In this document: positions 37,032 to 48,570 of the stretch, one piece after another
Position numbering within the stretch: position 1 is the stretch's first letter
Layout of the letters: every line of letters begins with the position of its first letter
Assembly: GCA_937870635.1 (NCBI GenBank)
Contig: CALMZP010000131.1
Span: forward strand, 1-64,000
Length of the DNA stretch: 64,000 bases
Direction of reading: 5' to 3'
Source: an uncultured Acidobacteriota bacterium
GTDB lineage: Bacteria; Acidobacteriota; Thermoanaerobaculia; Gp7-AA8
Program-made: the position numbers and the translations under genes
The notes under the pieces: model-generated
What the model was told of the DNA's origin: nothing
Databases searched by the model: none
Seen by the model: only the letters and a program-made list of their open reading frames with translations

Positions 37032-37328
37032 TTACTTCGGCAGTTTGATCTCCGGCTTATCGTCCCGCGCGCGATACAGGATCGCGATCTTCCCGACGGT
37101 CCCGGCGAGGTCGGACAAGGTAGCCGCCGCAAGCTTCGCCGCGAGCTCCTTCCGCTCCCCGGAGTCATCGGACTCGATCTTCACCTTGATCAACTCATGG
37201 GCGGCGAGGGACTTCTTCGTCTCCTCGACGACCGCGTCGGTCACCCCTCCCTTTCCAACTCGCACCACCGGTTCGAGCGGATGGGCCAGACCCCTCAGAA
37301 ATTGGCGTTGTTTCGATGTCACGGTCAT
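37032..37328 (-). CDS. yhbY: YhbY / CRS1-YhbY (CRM) domain RNA-binding protein
   Basis: MTVTSKQRQFLRGLAHPLEPVVRVGKGGVTDAVVEETKKSLAAHELIKVKIES. Confidence 0.92.
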   Translation of the reverse strand: MTVTSKQRQFLRGLAHPLEPVVRVGKGGVTDAVVEETKKSLAAHELIKVKIESDDSGERKELAAKLAAATLSDLAGTVGKIAILYRARDDKPEIKLPK

Positions 37329-37430
37329 GGTGTCAGGTCTGGACATTGGACATTTCTTCCAGAACTAGTGTGTGCCAGGCACACACTAGTTCTGGAAGAA
37401 ATGTCCAATGTCCAGACCTGACACCATGAC
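37324..37430. repeat. 107-nt perfect palindrome (53-nt arms, 1-nt centre)
   Basis: gtcatggtgtcaggtctggacattggacatttcttccagaactagtgtgtgcc a ggcacacactagttctggaagaaatgtccaatgtccagacctgacaccatgac; every pair checked by eye. Confidence 0.98.
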
Positions 37431-37442
37431 ACGCCCAACAAA

Positions 37443-38552
37443 ATGTTCTCACGACGTACGAACTTCGGAGCGCCGATCAACCAACTCACCATAGCTCGCG
37501 AAGAGCGGCGGCGGCGCGGTGAGGAAATCCTTGATCTGACGGTCTCCAATCCAACCGAGGTTGGGATTGCGTATCCGCTGGACGAGCTGGCGGAGGCGAT
37601 GGCGCGCGGCGCGCGCATGCCCTACGACCCCCAGGCCCTCGGGATTCGAAGCGCACGGGAAGCGGTGGCGCGTGAGCTCGCGTGCGACGCGGAGGACATC
37701 GTCATCACGGCGTCGACGAGCGAAGCGTACTCGTTTCTCTTCAAGCTGCTGACCGAACCTGGTGACGAGATCGCGATCGCCGTTCCTTCCTATCCCCTTC
37801 TCGAGCACCTCGCCGCGATGGAGCTCGTGACGCTCCGTCCTTTCGCGCTCGAGTTTCACGGCCGGTGGGAGATGACCGAGCCCGACCTCACTCCCCGCAC
37901 GCGCGCGATCGCCGTCGTGAATCCCAACAATCCGACCGGATCATTCGCGCGGGCGGGAGAGTTGGCAGCGATCGCGAAACGCCCGCTCATCCTCGACGAG
38001 GTCTTTCGCGACTACCCCGTCGATGGCGGGCGTCCCGGAACACCGCCGCCCGACGTTCTCGCCTTTACACTCGGCGGACTGTCGAAGTCCGCGGGGCTGC
38101 CGCACTACAAGCTCGGCTGGATTCGAGTGAGCGGGCCGGAAACGGAACGGCGCGCGGCGATCGAAGGGCTGGAGATGATCGCCGACAATTTTCTTTCCGT
38201 TGCGACGCCCGTGCAGGCGGCACTTCCCGATCTGCTGAGGATCGGCCGCGGCATTCGAGCGGCGATTCTCGAACGCGCGCGGTCGAACCTCGCACTGGTC
38301 CGCCGGGCGCTTTCTGATCGTCCTTCGATCTCCGTACTTCCGGTCGAAGGAGGATGGTCGGCGACATTGCGCATACCTGCGATGATGTCGGACGAGGAGA
38401 CCGCGCTCGCCCTGCTGGGGCGCGGCGTGGTCGTCCATCCGGGGTACTTCTTCGACTTTCCTTCCGACGGTTTTCTGGTCGTTTCGCTCCTGACGCCGCC
38501 CGATATTCTGTCGGCGGGTCTGGGCAGGCTTCTCGAGGTCATCACACAATGA
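37443..38552 (+). CDS. PLP-dependent aminotransferase class I/II
   Basis: ILDLTVSNPTEVGIAYP...AVVNPNNPTGSFA...LILDEVFRDY...FTLGGLSKSAGLPHYKLGWIRVSGP. Confidence 0.92.
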   Translation: MFSRRTNFGAPINQLTIAREERRRRGEEILDLTVSNPTEVGIAYPLDELAEAMARGARMPYDPQALGIRSAREAVARELACDAEDIVITASTSEAYSFLFKLLTEPGDEIAIAVPSYPLLEHLAAMELVTLRPFALEFHGRWEMTEPDLTPRTRAIAVVNPNNPTGSFARAGELAAIAKRPLILDEVFRDYPVDGGRPGTPPPDVLAFTLGGLSKSAGLPHYKLGWIRVSGPETERRAAIEGLEMIADNFLSVATPVQAALPDLLRIGRGIRAAILERARSNLALVRRALSDRPSISVLPVEGGWSATLRIPAMMSDEETALALLGRGVVVHPGYFFDFPSDGFLVVSLLTPPDILSAGLGRLLEVITQ

Positions 38553-39706
38553 AAGAACACTGGATGCTCGACCCGGCCATCACCTACCTGAACCATGGAT
38601 CGTTCGGCGCTACGCCGCTGGCGATTCTGGCGAAGCAGGACGAATACCGCTCCCAGATGGAGCGCGAGCCCGTCCGGTTCTTCGTCCGCGAGCTCGAGGC
38701 GATGCTCGATGCGGCGCGGCGCGAGCTCGCGGCATTCATCGGTGCCGACGCCGAGGGTCTGGCGTTCGTCCCGAACGCCACGGCGGGGGTGAACGCCGTG
38801 TTGCGCTCGCTCGACCTCGACAAGCACGAGGAACTGCTCGTCACGAATCACGAATACAACGCCTGCCGGAACATCCTCGACTTCGTGGCCGAGACCTCCG
38901 GCGCCAAGGTCGTGGTCGTCGATATCCCGTTCCCGATTACGGGGCCCGACGCGATCGTCGATGCGGTTCTCGCGCGCGTCAGCGATCGGACGCGCCTGTT
39001 CCTCATCGACCACATCACGAGCCAGACCGCCGTCATCATGCCGGTCGAGAGGCTGATCGCGGAGATGGACAGGCGCGGCATCGACACGCTCGTCGATGGT
39101 GCTCACGCTCCCGGCATGATCCCTCTCGATCTTCAATCGCTGGGCGCCGCCTTCTACACGGGCAATCTGCACAAGTGGGTTTGCGCGCCAAAAGGGAGTG
39201 CTTTCCTTCATGTACGAGCAAACCGGCGCTACGGCATCAGGCCGGTCTCGATCAGCCACGGCGCGAATTCGCCGCGCACCGACCGCACGCGCTATCTGAT
39301 CGAGTTCGACTGGACGGGGACATTCGATCCTTCGGCGATTCTCGCCGTTCCCGATTCAATCCGCTTCATCGGATCGCTCGTGCCCGGCGGCTGGCCCGAA
39401 GTGATGCGCCGCAACCGCGAGCTGGCGCTGCGCGGCCGCGACATCCTGGCGAGGTCGCTCGGCGTTGCGCCGCCGGTACCGGACTCGATGCTCGGATCGA
39501 TGGCCGCGTTGCCGCTGCCCGACGGAACGGCCACGACGGCTCCGGCGCTCTACGGCGATCCGCTGCAGGATGCACTGCTGGAGAAGGATCACATCGAGGT
39601 GCCGGTCGTTCCGTGGCCGCACCCGCCGAAGCGCCTGATCCGGATCTCGGCGCAGCTGTACAACGAGGAAGGGGAGTACGAGCGGCTGGCCAGAAGTTTA
39701 TCCTGA
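38549..39706 (+). CDS. PLP-dependent aminotransferase class V (isopenicillin-N epimerase-like)
   Basis: MLDPAITYLNHGSFGATPLAILAKQDEYRSQMEREPVRFF...DGAHAPGMIPLDLQSLGAAFYTGNLHKWVCAPKGSAFLHV; 4-nt overlap with upstream gene. Confidence 0.92.
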   Translation: MKEHWMLDPAITYLNHGSFGATPLAILAKQDEYRSQMEREPVRFFVRELEAMLDAARRELAAFIGADAEGLAFVPNATAGVNAVLRSLDLDKHEELLVTNHEYNACRNILDFVAETSGAKVVVVDIPFPITGPDAIVDAVLARVSDRTRLFLIDHITSQTAVIMPVERLIAEMDRRGIDTLVDGAHAPGMIPLDLQSLGAAFYTGNLHKWVCAPKGSAFLHVRANRRYGIRPVSISHGANSPRTDRTRYLIEFDWTGTFDPSAILAVPDSIRFIGSLVPGGWPEVMRRNRELALRGRDILARSLGVAPPVPDSMLGSMAALPLPDGTATTAPALYGDPLQDALLEKDHIEVPVVPWPHPPKRLIRISAQLYNEEGEYERLARSLS

Positions 39707-39726
39707 GCGAAGCGAAGGATAAACTT
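39694..39726. repeat. Small palindrome containing a gene's stop codon
   Basis: aagtttatcct gagcgaagcga aggataaactt. Confidence 0.85.
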
Positions 39727-39732
39727 TCAGCC

Positions 39733-42204
39733 TCAGCATAAACTTCGGCTCAGCGCGGCATCCAGATCTTCCCCCCTCGTCGGTTTGGAGAGATAGTCGT
39801 CCATGCCAGCGGCCAGGCATTTCTCGCGATCGCCGCTCAGCGCGTTGGCGGTCATGGCGATGATGCGGCGGCGGCGGCCGCCGCGTTCACGTTCGCGGCG
39901 CCGCAACTCCATCGTGGCCTGATAGCCGTCGACGATGGGCATCTGGCAATCCATGAGGATGACGTCGTAGTCCTTCTTGTCGGCGGCGTCGATCGCCTCC
40001 TGCCCGTTCGGGACCGAATCGGCTTCGTACCCGAGCTTCTGGAGCTGCTGCATCGTCAGCTTGGCGTTCAGGAAGTTGTCTTCCGCGAGGAGCACGCGGA
40101 TCGTCTTGCGTTGCGCGGCAGTGAGCGGCACGGGTTTGGGCCGGCTCTGCGCAGGCTGCTCGACGGCGCGCGCCATCGGAATGGCGTCCTGCGCGAGGGC
40201 GACCGCCATCGCATCGAACAGCTCGTTCTGCCCCGCCGGTTTCGCGACGTATGCGCTGATGCCGGCATCGCGCAATTGCGCGCGATTGATCACATCCCCC
40301 GATCCAGCCATGAACACGAGACTCGTTGCGGCGAGCGCCGGGGTCGAGCGGATCTCGCGGGCGAACGCGATGACGTCGGTGTCGGCGGCGGCATCGTAGA
40401 GCACGACTCGAACAGGATCCCCCTGCGCCGAATCCTGCAACCCGCGGCGCGCCTCCACCGCCGATGAGGCCATATCGACGCGCATCTGCCAGACATCCTG
40501 AAGGTAATGACGCACGACCTTCGCGTTGGTCGATACGCGATCGAGGAGAAGAACGCGTTTCCCCTTGAAATCGAGGTCGGAGGACGCGATCGGATTGCGG
40601 CCATGGGACTGCTTCGGGAAGGGAATGCTGAACCAGAAGGTCGATCCCTTTCCCGGGAAGCTGTCGACGTCGATCAGGCCGCCAAGGCTCTCGACGAGGT
40701 GGCGCGCGGTGGCCAGGCCAAGTCCGGTGCCCTGATAGCGGCGCGTGGTGGCGCCTTCGATCTGCGAGAACCGTTCGAACAGCAGCAGGCGATCCTCCTC
40801 GGCGATTCCGATTCCCGTGTCGCGGACCTCGAACCGGATCAAGCGGTGAGTGTCGGTTTCCTTCTGCTGCGACACGCGCAGGCGAACCGTCCCGCTGTCG
40901 GTGAACTTGATGGCGTTCTCGAGCAGGTTCGTGATGATCTGACGCACTTTCGACTGCTGTCCGCGCAGGACCGCGGGGATCGCGGGGTCGTACTCGAAGG
41001 CCACGTCGAGATCCTTGCCGAGGGCGGCCACCTTCATGACTTCGACGACGCGGGCGAGAGTGCGGTACAGATCGAAGTCGACATTCGTCGCGGCGAGGCC
41101 CGCGGCTTCGACATTCGAAACGTGGAGAATGTTGTTGACGATCGCCAGCAGCTGCTCGGCGCTCTCGCGGGCCTGCGAAGCGAAGTCGCGCTGCTCCGCC
41201 GTGAGCGATGTGGCCCCGAGGAGATCGATCATGCCGACGATGCCGTTCATCGGCGTGCGGATCTCGTGGCTGACGTTCGTGAGGAACTGAGTCTTCAGGC
41301 GCCCGGCCTCGAGCGCCGCGTCTCGCGCGTTGCCGAGCTCCGCCTCGAATGCCTTTCGATCGGAGATGTCACGGAAGATCACGCGGACCATGACCGGAAC
41401 GCCGTCGAGAAGCCGCGGCCGGAATGACCCTTCCAGCGTGATCCGGCGCCCGCTCGACGTCACGAATACGGTCTCGATCACCCGCGGTTCACCGGACTCG
41501 AACACGCGGGCCAGCGAGCGGCGAAACTCTTCGCGCGAGTGCTCGTCGACGAACGTCTCCAGCGCATTGCGCTGGAGCTCCTCGGCCTTGAAGCCCAGGG
41601 TGTTCGGAACGGTCTGGTTGAAATGGACCAGCACCCCGTGCGAATTGATGCTCATCACCAGGTCATCGGTCTGTTCGAAGAACTCCCGGAAACGTTCCTC
41701 GAGCTCGCCAAGCTTTCGGTTGACTTCGATCTCGCGCGAGACCTGCCGCGCCAGGAGGCGCAATGCCACGACCTGGTCGGTCGCCATCTGGCGCGGATGC
41801 CGGTCGACGACGCACAGCGCACCGACCATGCGACCGCCGTCCATCACCGGCGCTCCTGCGAAGAAGCGGATGCCGGGATGGCCGGTGACGAAGGGATGCG
41901 TGGCGAATCGCGGGTCGCGGGCGGCGTCGATGATGACTACGACATCCGTGGCGTCCGCCATGCGGGTCGCGAAACCGAAGCCGGAAGCCAGCGTGGAGAC
42001 GTTCCATCCCCGCGACGCGACCACGCTCTCCCCTTCCTTGCCGAGGAACGTCAGGATGCCCACCGGCACCTGGCTGGTCCTCACTGCTTCCGCAACGATT
42101 GTGTCGAGCTCGCTTTGTGATCTGCTGATCTGCACCTGAATCTCCTGCGCACGCTTTCTGCAGCCGCTCGGCGGCATGCGACAGCGCACCTTCATACTTC
42201 TCAC
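39733..42204 (-). CDS. Hybrid sensor histidine kinase: GAF-PAS-HisKA-HATPase-REC-REC
   Basis: GAPVMDGGRMVGALCVVDRHPRQM (GAF); FLTNVSHEIRTPMNGIVGMIDLL (H box); YQGTGLGLATARHLVESLGG; IRVLLAEDNFLNAKL...DVILMDCQMPIVDGYQATMELRR. True start probably downstream of 42204. Confidence 0.93.
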   Translation of the reverse strand: MRSMKVRCRMPPSGCRKRAQEIQVQISRSQSELDTIVAEAVRTSQVPVGILTFLGKEGESVVASRGWNVSTLASGFGFATRMADATDVVVIIDAARDPRFATHPFVTGHPGIRFFAGAPVMDGGRMVGALCVVDRHPRQMATDQVVALRLLARQVSREIEVNRKLGELEERFREFFEQTDDLVMSINSHGVLVHFNQTVPNTLGFKAEELQRNALETFVDEHSREEFRRSLARVFESGEPRVIETVFVTSSGRRITLEGSFRPRLLDGVPVMVRVIFRDISDRKAFEAELGNARDAALEAGRLKTQFLTNVSHEIRTPMNGIVGMIDLLGATSLTAEQRDFASQARESAEQLLAIVNNILHVSNVEAAGLAATNVDFDLYRTLARVVEVMKVAALGKDLDVAFEYDPAIPAVLRGQQSKVRQIITNLLENAIKFTDSGTVRLRVSQQKETDTHRLIRFEVRDTGIGIAEEDRLLLFERFSQIEGATTRRYQGTGLGLATARHLVESLGGLIDVDSFPGKGSTFWFSIPFPKQSHGRNPIASSDLDFKGKRVLLLDRVSTNAKVVRHYLQDVWQMRVDMASSAVEARRGLQDSAQGDPVRVVLYDAAADTDVIAFAREIRSTPALAATSLVFMAGSGDVINRAQLRDAGISAYVAKPAGQNELFDAMAVALAQDAIPMARAVEQPAQSRPKPVPLTAAQRKTIRVLLAEDNFLNAKLTMQQLQKLGYEADSVPNGQEAIDAADKKDYDVILMDCQMPIVDGYQATMELRRRERERGGRRRRIIAMTANALSGDREKCLAAGMDDYLSKPTRGEDLDAALSRSLC

Positions 42205-42790
42205 CGCCGCATCGCTCGTCCTGACAGCTGCCGGCTGCGTTCGAGAGACGCCCGATCAGGACATGGTCGCCGCGACGGAGACCACCGTCACGAGCGGCAC
42301 CTCCACCACGGGAACGCTCTCCGCGACGACCACAGGTTCTACCGGCGGCAGCGTCAGCGCGATGTCACCTGCTGATAAGGAATTCGTGATTCAGGCAGCG
42401 TACACCGGGATCGGCGAAGTTTCCCTGAGCCAGGCGGCCCTGTCGAGGTCGGAAAACGCGCAGGTGAAGTCCTTCGCCCAGCGAATGGTCACCGACCATG
42501 GCCGCGGCAACGAGGAGCTGCAGAAGCTGGCCACCGTCAAGGGCCTGGCGCTTCCCACGGCACTCGACGATGCGCGTTCCGAGACGCTCGACGCGCTGCG
42601 CGCGGCAGGCCGGGACTTCGACGCCCGGTACGCGGCCCAGATGGTGGCCGATCACGAAAAGGCCGTCGCCGAATTCGAGAACGCCGAACGATCCGTCCAG
42701 GATCCGGACGTGAAAGCCTGGCTGTCCAGGACCCTGCCGGTGTTGCGCGAGCATCTGGGGCACGCGCGGCAGCTGGCCGTTCACCGTTAA
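42176..42790 (+). CDS. DUF4142 (ferritin-like) lipoprotein
   Basis: LTAAGC lipobox; DKEFVIQAAYTGIGEVSLSQAALSRSENAQVKSFAQRMVTDHGRGNEELQKLATVKGL. Confidence 0.88.
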   Translation: MRQRTFILLTAASLVLTAAGCVRETPDQDMVAATETTVTSGTSTTGTLSATTTGSTGGSVSAMSPADKEFVIQAAYTGIGEVSLSQAALSRSENAQVKSFAQRMVTDHGRGNEELQKLATVKGLALPTALDDARSETLDALRAAGRDFDARYAAQMVADHEKAVAEFENAERSVQDPDVKAWLSRTLPVLREHLGHARQLAVHR

Positions 42791-42937
42791 CCGTTAAGGA
42801 CCGTTAATGCCTTCGGGCGTAGCGTCCAGGTGGAGCCGCGGGCGATCTCGCCCGCGGACGTGAAAACCGAAAGGCAACCCGCGGGCGCGATCGCCCGCGG
42901 CTCCACCAGTCAGCGGACTTACAGTGAACGGTGAACG
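42776..42937. repeat. Nested element: degenerate CCGTTAA/CCGTTCA heptamer arms enclosing a GC-rich palindrome (42830-42906)
   Basis: gccgttcaccgttaaccgttaagg ... gtggagccgcgggcgatctcgcccgcgg ... ccgcgggcgcgatcgcccgcggctccac ... cagtgaacggtgaacgg. Confidence 0.85.
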
Positions 42938-42941
42938 GAGC

Positions 42942-45616
<2,675 letters not shown>

Positions 45617-45623
45617 CGGTCGG

Positions 45624-46340
45624 CTACCTCACGATCCCAGTCAGCACGGCCAGCGGGAACGACAGGTTGCCGGCGGTGATGATCACGGCAAACGTCGTGG
45701 CGAAGGTCCGGCGCCAGGAGTTGTATTTCGGGTGCACCCATCCGACCGAGGCGAACATGCTCCACAGCCCGTGATAGAGGTGAAATCCGAGGGCGAGGTT
45801 GGCGATGATGTAGACCGCGGCCACCCACCACACCCGCAGCCCCGTGACCACGTTGCTGTAGGCGTCGTCCTGGATGAAGTTCGGATGCGCCTGCCCGGTG
45901 GTCAGATGCAGGAGGTGATAGATGACGAAGAGCAGGATGATCACCCCGCCCCACCGCATCGTGCGCGATGCGTACGACGCGGCCAGATAGTCGCGGTCGC
46001 GATACCCGACGGGCCGCGCCTCCCTGTTCATCTTCGTGAGCATCACCGCCGCGTGGATGTGAAACACCACGCAGACGAGAAGAAAGATGCGCATCAGCCA
46101 CAGCGCGCCCGTCTCCGGCATGGCCGGGGCACCGAGCGCCCGCAGCCAGTGTGCATATTCGTTCAGGTGGACGGCGCCCATGTACAGCTTCAGGTTGCCG
46201 ACCATGTGCAGGAAGATCCATCCGAAGAGGATCACCCCGGTCGCCGCCATCACGGCTTTCTTGCCGATGGCAGATCGATAGAAGTTACCGGCCCACGTCA
46301 TCTTGGAATTCACCTCGCGGATCGCTGCAGCGGCCGACAT
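45624..46340 (-). CDS. sdhC: Succinate dehydrogenase cytochrome b subunit (single large membrane anchor)
   Basis: [33 protein letters not shown]...[18 protein letters not shown]...[20 protein letters not shown]. Confidence 0.93.
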   Translation of the reverse strand: MSAAAAIREVNSKMTWAGNFYRSAIGKKAVMAATGVILFGWIFLHMVGNLKLYMGAVHLNEYAHWLRALGAPAMPETGALWLMRIFLLVCVVFHIHAAVMLTKMNREARPVGYRDRDYLAASYASRTMRWGGVIILLFVIYHLLHLTTGQAHPNFIQDDAYSNVVTGLRVWWVAAVYIIANLALGFHLYHGLWSMFASVGWVHPKYNSWRRTFATTFAVIITAGNLSFPLAVLTGIVR

Positions 46341-46376
46341 GATACCGAATTGATTTCGTGTGTCATCCCGGCCCTT

Positions 46377-46441
46377 GATTTTGGATTTTGGATTTTGGAT
46401 TTTGGATTTGGGTCAATCCAAAATCCAAAATCCAAAATCGA
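46377..46441. repeat. Heptamer-unit inverted repeat (GGATTTT family)
   Basis: gattttggattttggattttggattttggatt tgggtc aatccaaaatccaaaatccaaaatc. Confidence 0.96.
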
Positions 46442-46444
46442 TCA

Positions 46445-47731
46445 TCACTTCTCCAGCTTCCTTTTCACTTCCTCGCGCACCCGGACCCCGGTGCGCTTGA
46501 TCACCGCTCCCTGGAAGAAGTCGCGGTACCCGGCGGCCATCGTGGCGAGGTAATCGGTCGTGGCAACGATTGCCGTCTCACCCTTGACGGTTCCCGTGGT
46601 GAACGCGGACCAGTCACCCTTCTGGCGGCCCGCGTAGGCCAGCAGTTCCCGCGCTCTCGCCGCCGGGAGCTGAACCACGACGATCTCGTTGTCATAGGGC
46701 AGCGCCGCACGAAGCGTCTCGAGATCGATCGGACCCGCGGGAAGTGGAGACCGGAAACTGCTCGCCGTTGAAAGAGCGAGATCGGCCCCCGCGGACTCTC
46801 GCATCATCTCGACCGTGAGCGCGGCCAGAGCGGGAACGCCGATCGTCTCCGGAAGCGTGACGAACGGAACGAAGAACTCTCGATACCGCGGATCCTCGCG
46901 CAGCGCCGCCCGCATGGCCGCGACACGCGTCTCGATCCCGCGGTCCGCGTCCATCCTGGAATCGACGGGGACGAGCCCGCCGCTGACTCCGGTGAGCCCG
47001 GAGCCGGCGAACTCCATCTTCACCCGGCTGATGGACGCCAGGTACTGCGATGGCGAGACGAACCAGGTCTGCGTCCCGGGAATCCGCATCAGATCCTGTT
47101 TGAGATGGCTGTGTGTTCCGAAGATGAGATCGATCCCGGGAACCTTCCGCGCCAGAGCGAAATCGTCGGGCGCGCTCTCGTGTCCGATGAGAACGACGGC
47201 GTCGACCTTCTCGACTTCGCGCAACGTGCGGACAGCCTCGCGCGCCGCTGCGACCGGATCGCCGAACCGGAGCTCTGGAGCGGCCGCGCGCACGAGGCTC
47301 GGAAAGTCCGATCCGGCGACGGCGAAGACGCCGATGCGGATGCCGTTCGATTCGAGCACGGTGTACGGAGGGAACCCGCCCGTGTTCGCGCTGAGGATCG
47401 GATAGCGGACCGCGTCGCGGCAGGCCGCGAACTCGCGATAACCGTAGTCGGCGTCGTGATTGCCAAAGGCCATGGCGTCGACGATGCCGTCGAGCCACGT
47501 CCATTCAGCGCAGCGATAACGGTCCGACCACGCCGGCGCGCCTTTGTTCAGCATGTCCCCGCCACTGAAGACGAGCGCGCCCTCCGCTTTGTGACGAGAC
47601 AGGAAGCCGATCGCCCGGGCGATCCCGCCGCGGTCCGTCCCCTCCTCCGAGTGAAACGGAAGAGCGTGTGAGTGATAGTCGGAGAAATGAAGAAGCGTCA
47701 CGGTGGCCGCGACGATCAGGAATGAGTGCAC
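46445..47731 (-). CDS. Bifunctional metallophosphatase/5'-nucleotidase
   Basis: VTLLHFSDYHSHALPF...AEGALVFSGGDMLNKG...DGIVDAMAFGNHDADYG...VVLIGHESAPDD...IFGTHSHLKQ. Confidence 0.92.
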   Translation of the reverse strand: MHSFLIVAATVTLLHFSDYHSHALPFHSEEGTDRGGIARAIGFLSRHKAEGALVFSGGDMLNKGAPAWSDRYRCAEWTWLDGIVDAMAFGNHDADYGYREFAACRDAVRYPILSANTGGFPPYTVLESNGIRIGVFAVAGSDFPSLVRAAAPELRFGDPVAAAREAVRTLREVEKVDAVVLIGHESAPDDFALARKVPGIDLIFGTHSHLKQDLMRIPGTQTWFVSPSQYLASISRVKMEFAGSGLTGVSGGLVPVDSRMDADRGIETRVAAMRAALREDPRYREFFVPFVTLPETIGVPALAALTVEMMRESAGADLALSTASSFRSPLPAGPIDLETLRAALPYDNEIVVVQLPAARARELLAYAGRQKGDWSAFTTGTVKGETAIVATTDYLATMAAGYRDFFQGAVIKRTGVRVREEVKRKLEK

Positions 47732-47757
47732 GGGGCGAGTTTAGGACGACTTAGGGT

Positions 47758-47808
47758 GATTTTGGATTTTGGATTTTGGATTCAAGCAAATCCAAAATCC
47801 AAAATCCG
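47758..47808. repeat. Heptamer-unit inverted repeat (GGATTTT family)
   Basis: gattttggattttggattttggatt caagca aatccaaaatccaaaatcc. Confidence 0.96.
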
Positions 47809-48003
47809 TTGACCGCCGCGCCTTTCGGGAAAGGCAACGCAGGCTCGCACGGATGTGATGGTGATCTCGGGCCGCGTTGCCGATGGAGGGTCAGGCTGCG
47901 GTCGTGTTTCTGCTGCGGGCGCGGCGGGCTCCGAGGGAGGTCGCACGTCGGGCGACGAACACGCAACGATCAGATAACAAGCAAAAAGGGAAATGGATCG
48001 CAT
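47782..48003 (-). CDS. Small putative lipoprotein, 3' end inside repeat
   Basis: MRSISLFACYLIVACSSPDVRPPSEPAAPAAETRPQPDPP...; last residues RILDFGFA come from the repeat. Confidence 0.4.
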   Translation of the reverse strand: MRSISLFACYLIVACSSPDVRPPSEPAAPAAETRPQPDPPSATRPEITITSVRACVAFPERRGGQRILDFGFA

Positions 48004-48130
48004 CGCGTTACCGAAGGTTCACGTTTCGCGCCCGCAGGAACGAAATCCGTGTCGTCGGTTGATCGGTTAGGCGAGAGCGAGCATCTGTGTATGTCCCAGA
48101 TACACCGGCTCAATTCTGATCGAGGTGAAC

Positions 48131-48505
48131 ATGAAACGGGTTTCTCTTCTCTCTCTCCTGGTCCTTCTCGTTTCCCTTCCAGCCGCAGCACAGACCCCCG
48201 CACCCCTCATCACGTCGGTGCGGCCGGCGGCGGGGCCGACTTCCGGCGGCACACTCGTCGTCATCACCGGTACGAACCTCGGCCTGCCGCCGAACTTCTC
48301 GTGCATCCTGCCGTGTCCGGCGATGGTCCGCTTCGGATCTGCCGAAGTCCCGGCAATCGAAGAAAGCAACACGTCGCTGACGGTCCGCACGGGCGATAAC
48401 CGCACTACGACCGCGCCCGGTGCCTTCACGTACATCACCGACCGCGAAGCGGGATACACGACTGCCCGGATATTCTGGATTTTGGATTTTGGATTGAATG
48501 GTCAA
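48131..48505 (+). CDS. IPT/TIG-domain exported protein; real coding likely ends at or near the repeat (ORF runs to 48640)
   Basis: MKRVSLLSLLVLLVSLPAAAQTPAPLITSVRPAAGPTSGGTLVVITGTNLGLP...TTAPGAFTYITD, then repeat-encoded FWILDFG. Confidence 0.55.
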
Positions 48506-48543
48506 ATCCAAAATCCAAAATCCAAAATCCAAAATATCCGGGC
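48464..48543. repeat. Heptamer-unit inverted repeat (GGATTTT family) with extra GCCCGGATATT/AATATCCGGGC outer arms
   Basis: gcccggatattctggattttggattttggatt ... aatccaaaatccaaaatccaaaatccaaaatatccgggc. Confidence 0.95.
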
Positions 48544-48570
48544 CGGCGCCACACCAATCTTTGCCGACGG

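Noticed and set aside
46388-46771. MDFGFWI.../SKIQNPKS... and GPWTLDLGPWT... peptides as real proteins
   Set aside because: These are heptamer repeats read in three frames (7 nt is not a multiple of 3, giving a 7-aa periodic peptide); artefactual ORF extensions.
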